Source: Alviniconcha marisindica (Eukaryota > Mollusca > Gastropoda > Provannidae). Taken from it: 64,000 nucleotides of DNA. The notes under the pieces were generated by a model. That model saw only the letters and a list, made by a program, of their open reading frames with translations, had not been told where the DNA came from and did no database searches. A program made the position numbers and the translations under genes. Location: contig JABMCL010001209.1 in NCBI GenBank assembly GCA_018857735.1, forward strand, positions 67,501 to 131,500, read 5' to 3'. Positions 21,990 through 56,982 of this stretch are shown here, in pieces; position 1 is the stretch's first letter, and each line of letters begins with the position of its first letter.

Positions 21990-22790
21990 CGTTCAGTTGA
22001 GACACTAGGACACAAACCTTACACCTTACAGTCACCAGGACAGAAACCTTACACCTTACAGTCACCATGACAGAAACCTTATACCTTATAGTCATCATGA
22101 CAGAAACCTGATACAGTCACCATGACAGAAACCTTATAGTATAAGGTACTATATCAGGTTTCTGTCACGGTGACTGTAAGGTATAAGTTATACCTTACAG
22201 TCACCATGATAGAAACTTAATATAGTCACCATGACAGAAAGCTTATACCTTACAGTCACCATGACAGCAACCTTATACCTTACAGTCACCATGACAGAAA
22301 CATGATACAGTCGATCACCATGACAGAAACCTTATACCTTACAGTCACCATGACAGAAACCTGATACCTTGCTGTCACCAGGACAGAAACCTTATACCTT
22401 ACACTAAGTTACATACACCAGGACAGAAACCTTATACCTTAGAGTTGCCATGACAGAAACTTTATACCTTACAGTCACCATGACAGAAACTTGATACCTT
22501 ACAGATGCCATTACAGAAACCTTATACCTTACAGATGCCATTACAGGAACCTGATACCTTACAGTCACTGTGACAGAAACCCGGTACCTTACAGTCACCA
22601 TGACAGGAACCTGATACCTTACAGTCACCATGACAGGAACCTGATACATTACAGATGCCATTACAGAAACCTTATACCTTACAGTCATCATGACAGGAAC
22701 CTGATACCTTACAGTCACCATGACAGGAGCCTGATACCTTACAGTTACCATGACAGGAACCTGATACCTTACAGTCACCATACCTGTCAG
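21990..22790. repeat. Minisatellite, 30-bp unit (left block)
   Basis: About 26 copies of CTTACAGTCACCATGACAGA plus AACCTGATAC variants. An inverted copy lies at about 22157-22188. Confidence 0.95.
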
Positions 22791-23204
22791 TCCATACAGT
22801 TTACCAGTATAAAATACTTTTTTTTTCATTATTTTGGGGGGATATGGCCATATTGGAAAATGGATACAGGAAAACATAATTTTCATGAGGTTTTGTTTTG
22901 TTTTAAACCGAGCAAAAAGACTGAAAAACTGTCAAACAAGCAGCCGACAGACGCCATCACCAAATGCACACTGACTGGCCTAGTGCAGAGGCTAAGAAGT
23001 CTCACTGGAAGTGAGATTTGAAGTCATACATGTGTATTTAGCACAACATTGCTTCTTCCTTCCACTGCCACATGTGCCAGTTGGAATTCAAAATGCTGCT
23101 GCCACCAGCAAAAAAGCCAAAGGCCCTGGCCTGCATAAGAGAAATACAGGTTCACAAACTCTGGACCAAGGTTTACTTCCAAAGGGGGTTGACAACTATG
23201 AGGC
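22791..23204. other. Unique island between two blocks of the same minisatellite
   Basis: About 410 bp of non-repetitive sequence. Splice-like sites and short open frames give no recognisable product. It could be an insertion into the array or the original flank of a duplicated block. Confidence 0.45.
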
Positions 23205-23945
23205 ACTATGACAGGAACCTGATACAGTCGCCATGACAGAAACCTGATACCTTACAGTCGCCATGACAGAAACCCAATACCTTACAGTCACCATGACAGA
23301 AACCCGATACCTTACAGTCACCATGATAGGAACCTGATACCTTACAGTCACCATGACAGAAACCTGATAGCTTACTGTCACCATGACAAACCCGATACAG
23401 TCACCATGACAGAAACCTGATACCTTACAGTCACCATGACAGAAACCCGATACCTTACAGTCTCCATGATAGGAACCTGATACCTTACAGTCACCATGAC
23501 AGAAACCTGATACCTTGCAGTCACCATGACAGAAACCTGATACCTTACAGTCACCATGACAGAAACCCGGTACCTTACAGTCACCATGACAGGAACCCGA
23601 TACCTTGCAGTCACCATGACAGAAACCTGATACCTTACAGTCACCATGACAGAAACCTGATAGCTTACTGTCACCATGACAGAAACCCGATACAGTCACC
23701 ATGACAGAAACCTGATACCTTACAGTCACCATGACAGAAACCCGATACCTTACAGTCACCATGATAGGAACCCGATACCTTACAGTCACCATGACAGAAA
23801 CCTGATACCTTGCAGTCACCATGACAGAAACCTGATACCTTACAGTCACCATGACAGAAACCCAGTACCTTACAGTCACCATGACAGGAACCTGATACCT
23901 TGCAGTCACCATGGTAGAAACCTTCTACCTTACAGTCACAATGAC
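23205..23945. repeat. Minisatellite, 30-bp unit (right block)
   Basis: About 25 copies of the same unit as the left block. A 300-bp sub-block (TGATAGCTTACTGTCACC near 23365 and again near 23660) shows internal segmental duplication. Confidence 0.95.
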
Positions 23946-24837
23946 TGCTGAACCCCTGATGACAAACCACCCCTTGTTTAAGTCCACTTTTTTCTGAAAC
24001 TTTCTCTTCACATTCAAAATTTTAAATAAATGCATTCTGGCAAAAACAAGTGCAATACAACATTTTGATTGTTGAAACAGATGCATAGATGTGTGATGAT
24101 TCTCTGCTGTCACAGCCTGTACCAAAAGCAGTTAAATGGTTTAATTTTCTTTGTCTTTAGTTCATTATCTGTAAATTCTGGGAGTTTTAATCTTTTAATT
24201 TTTAGTACCCACAATAATGGGGAAAATTTGATTCTCTTCTGTCACAACCTGTACAAAAAGCAGTTAAATGGCTGCAACAGCAGCTCTGATAACCTCTTCT
24301 TACTCTCTGCCATCTACATGATTTCAACTGCTGCTGATTTTGATCCATAATGTGTCTTGATGCTGAGGATGAGAGAAGAAACGCGTGCTTTTTTCTTCTG
24401 GATGATGAATGGAGAAATGAAGAGAACCCCTGTTTTATGTTTCATCTGTCTGACTTACCCAAATGTTCCTTTCTGTAGCTGGTTCAACTGCATCTGGATA
24501 CATTCTATTGAATACAAAGGAACTTGATGACATGTTGTACCCCCCAAAAAACCAAAAAAAACAAACAAAACCCCCCACAAACAAACCCAAATCATTCCAA
24601 CATTAACATGACACCAACAACAGTTACTCCAGAAACTGTCTGTACTGTGGTACCACCATCATCTCTTAGCCTTCTCAGCTAGTTAGTTACCAAAAACAAA
24701 ACAAAAAACAACAACAACAACAAACACAAAAATCACATGAAACTTTGTCTTCTTCTTTTTTTGCATCAGCATGGAGACTGCATTTTGCAGAGAAACTGTC
24801 CACAGTGTTTGCAGCACAGCACACTCTGATCCTGGTC
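23946..24837 (-). other. ASS1: Probable ASS1 3' UTR and flank
   Basis: Lies directly after the ASS1 stop on the minus strand. ATTAAA hexamers on that strand at 24194-24199 and 24186-24191 are candidate poly(A) signals; no AATAAA occurs nearer. A 42-bp segment (CTGTCACAGCCTGTACCAAA) is repeated 132 bp away (about 24098 and 24230). Confidence 0.4.
24186..24199 (-). terminator. Candidate ASS1 poly(A) signals (ATTAAA)
   Basis: Two minus-strand ATTAAA hexamers about 640 nt after the ASS1 stop codon. They are the commonest variant of AATAAA. Inferred only. Confidence 0.3.
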
Positions 24838-47575
<22,738 letters not shown>

Positions 47576-47689
47576 GGCCAACTACTAACCTATCTGCCAA
47601 CACTCTGGACCTTGGCAAAAAAACACTGGAACTGCTCCCTACACCTGCAACAGATATACTCAGGAGCTGCAAGGTAAACAAACACTGGT

Positions 47690-48415
47690 CATGTGTCTCC
47701 CATTGCTGTGGAGGTGGGGTGGTAACACCACAGAGACAGACCCAGGAACTGCTAACACCACAGAGACAGACCCAGGAACTGCAAGGTAAACAACCATTGG
47801 CTGTGTGTCTCCCATTGCTGTGGAGGTGGGGTGGTAACAGAGACAAACCTAGGTACTGCAAGGTAAACAAACACTGGTCATGTGTCTTCCATTTCTGTGT
47901 AGGTGGGGTGGTAACACCACAGAGACAGACCCAAGAACTGCTAACACCACAGAGACAGACCCAGGAACTGTGAGGTAAACAATCACTGGTTGTGTGTCTC
48001 CCATTGCCGTGGAGGTGGGGTGGTAACACCACAGAGATAGACCCAGGAACAGCTAACACTGCAGAGACAGACCCAGGAACTGCTAACACCATAGAGACAG
48101 ACCCAGGAACAGCTAAAACCACAGAGACAGACCCAGGAACTGCTAACACCACAGAGACAGACCCAGGAACAGCTAACACCACAGAGACAGACCCAGGAAA
48201 TGCTAACACCACAGAGACAGACCCAGGAACTGTGAGGTAAACAATCACTGGTCGTGTGTCTCCCAATGCTGTGTAGGTGGGGTGGTAACAGCGACAGACC
48301 CAGGAACTGCAAGGTAAACAACCACTGGTCGTGTGTCTCCCAATGCTGTGTAGGTGGGGTGGTAACAGACACAGACCCAGGAAGTGTGTAAATAAGTAAC
48401 TTGGTTTTTAACACC
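47690..48415. repeat. Minisatellite, 30-bp unit with longer alternates
   Basis: CAGAGACAGACCCAGGAACT then GCTAACACCA, alternating with a CTGCAAGGTAAACAACCACT / GGTGGGGTGGTAACA block that recurs six times. It lies in the ASS1 leader intron. Confidence 0.94.
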
Positions 48416-48469
48416 AACTCCACCAGGATGGGTAAATCAGGGTGACAGGCAGTGTGAATTAAAGAATTG

Positions 48470-49620
48470 CTGGTCATGTGTCTCACAGGTGAAATTGTAA
48501 CAGACAGACCCAGAAAATGTGAGATAAAGAATCATTGTCATTTGTCTCACGGTGCCATATCTGGAAGTGAAGTAGCAAGAGAGACAGATCCAGGAACTGT
48601 AGGATAAAGAATCACCAATCATGCACCTCACATGAATCACAGAGCCACGTGGAGGTGAAGTAACAAAAGACACTGTGAGACTGACCCAGGAACTGTAGGA
48701 TAAAGAATCACCAATCATGTGCCTCACAATGCCATGTGGAGGTGGAGTCGCAGTTGAGACAGACCCAAAGAAACCACCAGTTGTGTGTCTCGCACAAGTC
48801 ACAGAGCCATGTGGAGGTGAAGTAACAACATACACTGTCAGATAGACCCAGGAACTGTATGATAAAGAATTAAACCACCAATCATGTGCTTCGCACAAGT
48901 CACAGAGCCATGTGAAGGTGAAGTAATAACAGACACTGTGAGACAGACCCAGGAACTATTGGATAAAAAACCACCAGTCAAGTCACAGAGCCATGTGGAG
49001 GTGAAGTAACAACATACACTGTCAGAAAGACCCAGGAAGTGTAGGATAAAGAATCAAACCACCAATCATGTGCTTCGCCCAAGTCACAGAGCCATGTGGA
49101 GGTGAAGAAATAACATACACTGTGAGACAGACCCAGGAACTGTTGGATAAAAACCCACCAGTTGTGTGTCTCACACAAGTCACAGAGCCATGCAGAGGTG
49201 AAGTAATAATAACATACACAGTCAGACAGACCCAGGAAGTGTAGGATAAAGAATCAAACCACCAGTCATGTGTCTCACACAAGTCACAGAGCCATGCAGA
49301 GGTGAAGTAACAACATACACTGTGAGAAAGACCCAGGAACCATAGGATAAAGAATCAAACCATCAGTCATGTGTCTCACACAAGTCACAGAGCCATGTGG
49401 AGGTCAAGTAACAACAGACACTGTGAGACAGACCCAGGAACTGTAGGATAAAAAACCCACCAGTCATGTGTCTCGCACAAGTCACAGCCATGTGGATGTG
49501 AAGTAACAACAGACACTGAGAGACAGACCCAGGAACTGTAGGATAAAGAATCACCAGCATGTATCTCACAGTGCCACGTGGAGGTGAAATCATAGCAACT
49601 GTAACAGAGAGACCCATGAA
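48470..49620. repeat. Minisatellite, ~100-bp unit
   Basis: About eleven copies of CAGAGCCATGTGGAGGTGAA, AGACAGACCCAGGAACTGTA and GGATAAAGAATC. The CAGACCCAGGAACTGT part is shared with the array at 47690-48415, so the two are related. Confidence 0.94.
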
Positions 49621-50560
49621 CTTCTGCTTCTTCTTCTTCCTTTTTTATTTAAAGTCTTTTCACATAAGTGATATTAGACTGATCTTACAATTATCATGCT
49701 ATAACAGTTCAAAAGTTCTTTTTTGAAACATGAACATATATATATATATAGGTCTTTCCCCTGAAAATGGTCAAAATTGTGACATAGGGGGTAAAAATTC
49801 AAAGTGTGAATTTTTTAATGCTAGTATTTGGAAATGAAAGCTTGACATCTCTTGTGTACACAAATAGAAAACATAAATTTACAGGGTGACAGGAATTTGG
49901 TTTAAATTGTGCTTGTTCTCATAGGTCAGTGTCTTGCGTGTTCAGAAGACATCAGAAATCATGAATAGTCGGCTCAGGGGCCATTGACTTTTTCCTTTTT
50001 TTTTAAATTATAAATTTTTCCTAATTAATAAGGAATATCTGCATTCTGACTTTAAAAAAAAAAAAAAGAAGTCCTGCCTTTTTCGATTTTGGTTAAAAAA
50101 TGTTTTTCTTCCAAGTACAGACATGCACGAAATAAATTAAATTTTTTTCCTTTTTTTTTTTTTTTTTTTCTCCCCCAAAAATTTAATTTGGGGGGGGGGG
50201 GGGGGGGATGCTTTGCACTAACTTGGTTGAACCGTATAAAAATAAATGCAGAGGGATATTTGTTTCTTGCTTTCTAAATTAATAACCAATCGCACAAAAT
50301 TAGCAATCTGTCTCACATGTTATGTGGACATAATCACAAGTATAAAAGGATATAAGAACAACACACTTGAACCAGTGAAAAAAACTTAATAAAAAAAGTA
50401 TATTCATTAAAAAAGAAATGTTCTTTCCACATTTTCTTGATTGGAACCGGTCTGCCCTTGCTTTAATATTGGGATAGCTAAGAGGGCGCAATCTAGTCCA
50501 CAGTCCCCAAAAACCATATTCTCTGTCTCACGCCCTGTGTAAAAGCAAGAAAATCTTTTC
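49621..50560. other. AT-rich, homopolymer-rich non-coding sequence
   Basis: Many long homopolymers (A13 near 50053, T and G runs at 50150-50207). No gene or element recognised. Consensus quality looks poor here. Confidence 0.5.
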
Positions 50561-51330
50561 ATTGTCACCCGCTTTGATATGTGCCATCAAACTAATTTGG
50601 TTGCAAAAGTTTCAGTTTTCTGAAGATTTAGTAGAAACGATTGTGGTTTTGACCGAACTGAAAAATGATTTTTCGAATAATACTCTGGGATGATGTCACA
50701 CCATACTAAGTTTGACTGATCAGAGATATTGCCCGGGCAAACATTCACTGAATTTAAAATTTTTTACTGTGACCTTGACCTTGAATACGCAAAGAAACCT
50801 TTTTCACAAGACACTCCAGTTTATGAACTGCACTGTCAAACTAAGTTGGCCCCCCAAAAAAAAACAGTTCAGAAATATAATAGAAATAGTCATATTTGAT
50901 TGATAACGAAATTCAACTTGACCTTGATTGAAGAAGAAACCATTTTTCGCATATGACGCTCTGGTTTATAATATGTTTTCCCCATACTGGGTTTGGTTAC
51001 AAAGGGTTCAGCATGCATATCTTTCCAAATTAAACATTAACTGAAACTTTTAACCTTGGCTGTGACCTGACCTTAAACACATAATCCAACATTTTCATGG
51101 ACACTTCTTTGTTTGAGATCTACACTCAAATTGAGTTTTGGGCAAAAGATCACGGTTTAAAAAACTAATAAAAGATATAGTAGTACGTCATATTTTGATT
51201 TTATAAGCCCCCACTGTGACCTTGACCTTGAAATAAAAACCCTTTTTTTCATGCAGTCCAGCTCTGGTGGTGTACCAAAACACCTTTGGTTACAAAAGAT
51301 TGCAAACAAACACTTAGCCGAGGGGACAAA
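50560..51330. repeat. Degenerate ~150-bp tandem repeat with TGACCTTGACCTTGA motif
   Basis: Four diverged units in which CTAAGTTTGGTTACAAAAG-like and CTGTGACCTTGACCTTGAA-like segments alternate (motif at about 50769, 50920, 51061 and 51214). On the minus strand the motif reads TCAAGGTCAAGGTCA, resembling nuclear-receptor extended half-sites. Confidence 0.6.
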
Positions 51331-53200
51331 TATGTGTCACGGCGTTACATCCTTCATCCCCCGAAAAAACCACAGTGCTTTCCCTTTTTTAATAAAAAAA
51401 ATACACCTCACACAGCGCAAAAAGAGGTCAAACGTTGCTGCGCAAAATCAGGATATGGATGGTACATTAGGGGATTTGAAAGTCTGGGACAAGCAGAAAT
51501 AATTCTTTTGTGTGCTCACACCAATTTTAAGACACCCCGTAACCACCCTGAAGAAATACTGTAATTTATTTTGTATCTACTCTTTTGTCATCAAACAAGC
51601 ATTAAAAAAAGGTGAAAAAGTGGTTTTTACCAAGTGATGAAAAAAAAAAAAAAGGTTTTTTTTGTTCCGTTTTGAACAAGTCACAAATCATGTACACACT
51701 CAGAAGACACCTGGTAATGTGGAGAACATCTTTCCTTTGTTTGGAGGTTAATGCAACAACACACAATAAACACCCTTTGAAAAAGAACTGGCCTCCTTCC
51801 CCTTTTAAAACCGTTTTTATTCAATCCGCACCGTATCTGCAATCAGCAACCTTTCCCCAAAACCATGTCACAATGGCGGCCATGAAAAAAAGTAATTTTT
51901 TTACCCAAAAAAAGGGGCACCACAAGAAATAAAGATGCATTTACCCATTTTGGATTTCCCCTTTTTTCTCCAAACACATTACATCAGAAATAAACGGTAG
52001 TTAAAAAGCGAGGTTTTTTTTTTTCTAGGGGCCCCCTTTGGCCTGGTTTTCAGGAGAATGACCCATATATATATATTTCACTCTCTCTCTCTAATTTCAC
52101 CTGATCTGTATCTCATACACACAGGACTGCATATATGTGCATAAATTATGCTAACACATTCAGACACCCTAAATGTCATGTACTCACATGATGTTATTCA
52201 AAAGATATTGTATAGAAACTCTTTCTTTCTGACACACTTAATTTAGCTATAGATCACTTACACTTTCACCCCCCCCCCCCCCTTCTCAATACCCTAAAAA
52301 CATATACCCCCCCCCCCCCCCCCCCCCCCCCACTCTCCATCATAACCCTGAATGGTAGGACAAAGAACCAAGCACAGAGAGATCTATGTGTAATGTTTGT
52401 GGCAGCAGTGATGTTGGTGGCTGGTTGTTGACTGTTGGTGGTGGTGTGGCTTTCTGCTTTCATGTCTTCAGGTTTGCTGGTGGAGCTATTCTTTTCCTGT
52501 CTCCATTCTTTCATTCTCTTTCTCTTCAAGTCTTTCTCTGTCTGTCTGTCTGTCTGTCTCTCTCACACACACACATGCACAGAGTCTCTGATCTTATAAT
52601 ATATATATGCAGGCTACCAGAGAATAACCCAGCTTTCTAACCTGTGGTGCATCAAACTGCATTGCAACGGACAGTTTGCTCATTCAGACTTTGCATGCAA
52701 CCAGATTCATACTCAACTGATTATTCACTCATGGACACATTCAGTCTCACCATAATACCACAGGCACATGCTATCATACTACTACATATGGTCCACTGAA
52801 CATACACTGATCACAGGCAACGTACACTGAAATACAGAGAGACTGGCATTATACAATACATACTGATGATGATACAGAATTTAAATTAACTCTCCAAACA
52901 ATAAATCATTCACAAAACATCATGCCAGTGTGCAAATATACTTGTAAAAAGTTGTAATATTTTATGCTGACATTGCTGAATGCTAAAGTCACACTGTTGT
53001 AACTTGCATCAGTTTTGAAATGATCAAAACAACAACAGCAACAACAACAAAACTTGTCTTTTGTCTAGTTTCACTGTTGTTTCCATTTCTTTGTCTGAAA
53101 CTGCTACACACTGTCTGAAATTGTTCAAAGTGACTGTCTGGTGTTGCCCCCCTCTGGACTATATTTTAATTATATTCTACCCCTGCCTATTCTTTATGTC
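51331..53200. other. Non-coding sequence with homopolymer runs
   Basis: Poly-C runs at 52269-52283 and 52307-52331, a TA tract at 52065, a CTGT tract at 52535-52565. No gene recognised in what is presumed to be the ASS1 leader intron. Confidence 0.5.
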
Positions 53201-53204
53201 ACAG

Positions 53205-54255
53205 GGCCAGAGCTGTTGTAATTTTGTGTGGGACTGGTAAGATATTTAGGGTAGTCAGAGGTGTTGTAATTTTGTGTGGGACTGGTAAGATATTTAGGGT
53301 AGTCAGAGGTGTTGTAATTTTGTGTGGGACTGGTCAGAGATTTCAGGAAGTCAGAGGTGTTGTAATTTTGTGTGGGACTGGTCGGAGATCTAGGGTAGTC
53401 AGAGATTTCAGGAAGTCAGAGGTGTTGTAATTTTTGTGTGGGACTGGTCAGAGATCTGGGGAAGTCAGAGGTGTTATAATTTTGTGTGGGACTGGTCAGA
53501 TATCTAGGGTAGTCAGAGCTGTTGTAATTTTGTGTGGGACTGGTCAGATTTCTAAGGTAGTCATAGGTGTTGTCATTTTGTGTGGGACTGGTCAGAGATC
53601 TAGGGTTGTCAGAGCTGTTGTAATTTTGTGTGGGACTGGTCAGATTTCTAAGGTAGTCAGAGGTGTTGTGATTTTGTGTGGGACTGGTCAGAGAGCTAGG
53701 GAAGTCAGAGGTGTTGTAATTTTGTGTGGGACTGGTCAGAGATTTCAGGAAGTCAGAGGTGTTGTAATTTTGTGTAGGACTGGTCAGATATCTAGGGTAG
53801 TCAGAGGTGTTGTAAGTTTGTGTAGGACTGGTCAGAGATCTAGGGTAGTCAGAGGTGTTGTAATTTTGTGTGGGACTGGTCAGATATATAGGGTATTCAG
53901 AGGTGTAATTTTGTGTGGGACTGGTCAGGTATATAGGGTAGTCAGAGGTGTTGTAAATTTGTGTGGGACTGGTCAGAGATTTCAGGAAGTCAGAGGTGTT
54001 GTAAAAAAAATTCTGGGACTGGTCAGAGATCTGGGGAAGTCAGAGGTGTTGTAATTTTTTTGGGGTGGTCAAAATTTAGGGAAAATGTTGTAATTTTTTG
54101 TGGGGGCAAAATTGAAATAGGGTGGTAAATTTTTTTGGGCGGAGGTCTAAAACCCAATGTTTTAATTTTTTGGGAATGGTCAGAGATCTGGGAAAGTCAG
54201 GGCTGTTGTAATTTTGTGTGGGACTGGTCAGAGATCTGGGGAAGTCAGAGGTGCT
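53205..54255. repeat. Minisatellite, 48-bp unit
   Basis: About 21 copies of TTGTAATTTTGTGTGGGACT then GGTCAGAGATCTAGGGTAGT and CAGAGGTG. Units between about 54000 and 54180 are distorted by homopolymer changes; clean units resume afterwards. Confidence 0.95.
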
Positions 54256-54329
54256 TGCTCACAGTTCTCAGCCAGTTCTCAGCACAGTAAACTTCACCCA
54301 GGCTGAGCAGAACAGAAGCTACTACACTG

Positions 54330-54690
54330 TGACCAAAGCTCCTCAATTTAAAAATAAACCGTCTTTCACTGTAACAGTATCTACGCGAAACAGTGGAAGA
54401 TGGTGTGAGGCTTAATGTCTCACTTACATGTGGGGCTGGCATAGTGTCCTCAGATGTGGGGCTCACACATTAGAGACAAAATTATAGTATGAGACTGTGT
54501 CAAAGCTAAAAGGTCAGGTGCCTCCGGCTCAATTTAAAAATAAACCGTCTTTCACTGTAACAGTATCTACGCGAAACAGTGGAAGATGGAGTGAGGCTTA
54601 GTGTCTCACTTACATGTGGGGCTAGCACAGTGTCATCAGATGTGGGGCTCACACATTAGAGACAAAATTATAGTATGAGCCTGTGTTAAA
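54330..54690. repeat. Tandem duplication of ~190 bp
   Basis: CTCAATTTAAAAATAAACCG to GACAAAATTATAGTATGAG is present at about 54331-54500 and again at 54520-54680 with few changes. Confidence 0.92.
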
Positions 54691-55130
54691 GGTCAGGTAC
54701 TGACAAACAGACATTAGCTTATTACCATGTCAGTGGGCAAATATTTAACTCCGATGTGAAAATTCGCACTAACTTGCCTCAAGTACTAGTAACACTTATT
54801 GGTCACTATGTCCTACAAAGTCGTCCAACGTCACTGTGGGGATCAATTGCGATGTACTTTTTGGAGTCACGTTGTTTTTCAAACGCACGAAACATATCTT
54901 AATCAGTGTACAAACAAGACAGCCTCAGAGTCAATGGAAACCAAGAAAACAAGTCCCGTCTTTTCGGATCAACTTGCGTTTGAGAGACTGATAGTGGTAC
55001 ACCAACAAAAAGTTAAAACTGTTTCTCTATACGTACTTGTACAGTGACAGTCCGGGCAACAGCAAATCTCGAGCAAATCTATCGCCGACTACAACTTCTG
55101 GGTACCTGCACTAGCCGCTGCTACACTTAC
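54691..55130. other. Unique sequence next to the ASS1 leader exon
   Basis: Non-repetitive; open frame at 54799-55047 on the + strand has no recognisable product. Confidence 0.45.
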
Positions 55131-55210
55131 CGATGCTGAAGTCACGGACTCACTGCGCGCAAAGCGAAGCGCGCGAGGTAAAAGGGACTGAGCCACAGAA
55201 GAGAAGTAGC
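55131..55210 (-). other. ASS1: Candidate 5' non-coding exon and promoter-proximal region of ASS1
   Basis: A strong minus-strand donor (CAGCATCG|GTAAGTGTAG) ends an exon at 55131. The exon is GC-rich, with a GCGCGC-AAAGCGAA-GCGCGC inverted repeat near 55155-55175, and lies between repetitive regions. No start codon competes. The next plausible acceptor on this strand is just before the ASS1 start. The upper boundary is arbitrary; inference from splice signal and GC content. Confidence 0.4.
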
Positions 55211-55598
55211 CAGCTCGGACTGTGAGCAGTGCGATACTGGCCAGTGGCAGGCTATCGAACTTCGCTGCGATGCAAGGGCACCGTGCGACTGTCGTCTGCT
55301 ACCGAACAGCTGTTCTCAGTGCGCAGGCGAGGTCACCGCGGAAACTCATTTTCATCAGCCGCGCTTTGGCAGGAAGAGTTGTTTCCCGTATACTGTCCGG
55401 CATAAAAAGGCGAGCGTTTTCAGAGCGGTTTCATGGTTCAGGAGCTGTGTGAGAGTCGAGGTGGACGTCCTGGACTGTCCGTGACGAGCCTTCTGGTTTC
55501 CGTGGACGTAAAGATTTATTGCACCGTGCTTCGGCATTGGTCACAACTTGTCCCTAATATGTCAACTGACATCTGAGGACATAAAGCATCACTTCATC

Positions 55599-55902
55599 CG
55601 AGCGGTTTGGCCTAGCGGTAAAGCGTTAGGCTGGTAAGCGGAAGGACCTCGGTTCGATACCGCTTCGGCTCTCCTTTATCTTCAAAAAGGTTGTGGTTTG
55701 TGGACTGTCTTGTGACTTTGTCCATCACTTCCTACTGAAACATTAAAATGGCTCTCATCGCTGCCCATCTTAATGCAGAAGTCATTCTGGTGGTGACAGT
55801 GTAGCGATAGGTATATCATCTCCCTCTTCCCCCCTTCTCCCCGTCCCTAATAAGCCGTACGGTTTCTGTGGACGTTAAGCACCATGTTTACTTACTTACT
55901 TA
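55599..55902 (+). mobile_element. tRNA-derived SINE copy 1
   Basis: tRNA-like head 55599-55672 with intact pol III A box (TGGCCTAGCGG) and B box (GGTTCGATACC). The anticodon loop reads CTGGTAA (Thr-GGT-like). The body has CATCGCTGCCCATCTTAATG and CCCGTCCCTAATAAGCC; the tail is TTAAGCACCATG then ACTTACTTACTT. Confidence 0.8.
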
Positions 55903-56111
55903 GAGCGGACCACACACATGGTTCAGGAGCTGTGTGAGAGTCGAGGTGGACGTCCTGGACTGTCCGTCCTAACGAGCCTTCTGGTTTCGGCCGTGGACGT
56001 AAAGAATTATTGCACCGTGCTTCGGCATTGGTCACAACTTGTCCCTAATATGTCAACTGACATCTGAGGACATTAAGCATCACTTCATCATCATCATCAG
56101 AGCGGACCAGT

Positions 56112-56443
56112 GAACCGGTTTGGCCTAGTGGTAAGGCGCTAGGCTGGTAAGCGAAAGGACCTCGGTTCGATACCGCTTCGGCTCTCCTTTCTCTTCAAAA
56201 AGGTTGTGGTTTGTGGACACTGTCTTGTGACTTTGTCCATCACTTCCTCAGTATTGAAACATTAAAATGGATCTCATCGCTGCCCATCTTAATGCAGAAG
56301 TCATTCTGGTGGTGACAGTGTAGCGATAGGTATATACTCTCCCTCTTCTTCCACCTCCATACCCCCTTCCCCCCATTCTCCCCGTCCCTAATAAGCCTTA
56401 TGGTTTCTGTGGCCGTTAAGCACCATGTTTACTTACTTACTTT
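56112..56443 (+). mobile_element. tRNA-derived SINE copy 2
   Basis: Complete copy, head 56112-56186, with A box TGGCCTAGTGG, loop CTGGTAA and B box GGTTCGATACC. Insertions in the C-rich part (TCCACCTCCATACCCC). Confidence 0.8.
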
Positions 56444-56645
56444 AGAGCGGACCACATAGTTCAGGAGCTGTGTGAGAGTCGAGGTGGCCGTCCTGGGCTG
56501 TCCGTCCTAACGAGCCTTCTGGTTTCCGTGGACGTAAAGCTATATTGAACCATGCTTCGGCATTGGTCTCAGCTTGTCCCTAATATGTCAACTGACATCT
56601 GAGGACATTAAGCAACACTACCTACCTAGAGCGGACCCCTTTGGT

Positions 56646-56982
56646 GAGCCGGTTCGGCGCCTAGCGGTAAGCGGAAGGACCTAGGTTCGATACCGCTTCG
56701 GCTCTCCTTTCTCTTCAAAAAAGGTTGTGGTTTGTGGACACTGTCTTGTGACTTTGTCCACTACTTCCTACTGAAACATTAAAATGGCTCTCATCGCTGC
56801 CCATCTTTAATGCAGGAATCATTCTGGTGGTGGCGGCAGCCGTGTAGCGATAGGTATATAATCTCCCTCTCCCCCCCCCCCCACCTCCAAACCCCCTTTC
56901 CCCCCTTCTTCCCGTCCCTAATAAGCCGTAAGGTTTCTCAGTCAGTGTGGACGTCAAGCACCATGTTTACTTACTTACTAGA
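56646..56982 (+). mobile_element. tRNA-derived SINE copy 3, anticodon arm deleted
   Basis: Head reads GGCGCCTAGCGGTAAGCGGA: about 20 bp including the anticodon arm are lost between the GGTAA-AGCG and GGTAAGCG motifs. The B box is intact and the A box altered (CGGCGCCTAGCGG). Confidence 0.78.

Noticed and set aside
55222..55452. 76-codon + strand open frame possibly starting a divergent gene near the ASS1 leader
   Set aside because: No recognisable domain and it runs into SINE module B; no downstream exon found.
55599..55672. tRNA-Thr gene
   Set aside because: The head has pol III boxes and a GGT anticodon-like loop, but the acceptor stem pairs poorly and it continues into a shared body and tail present in four copies, so it is a SINE.
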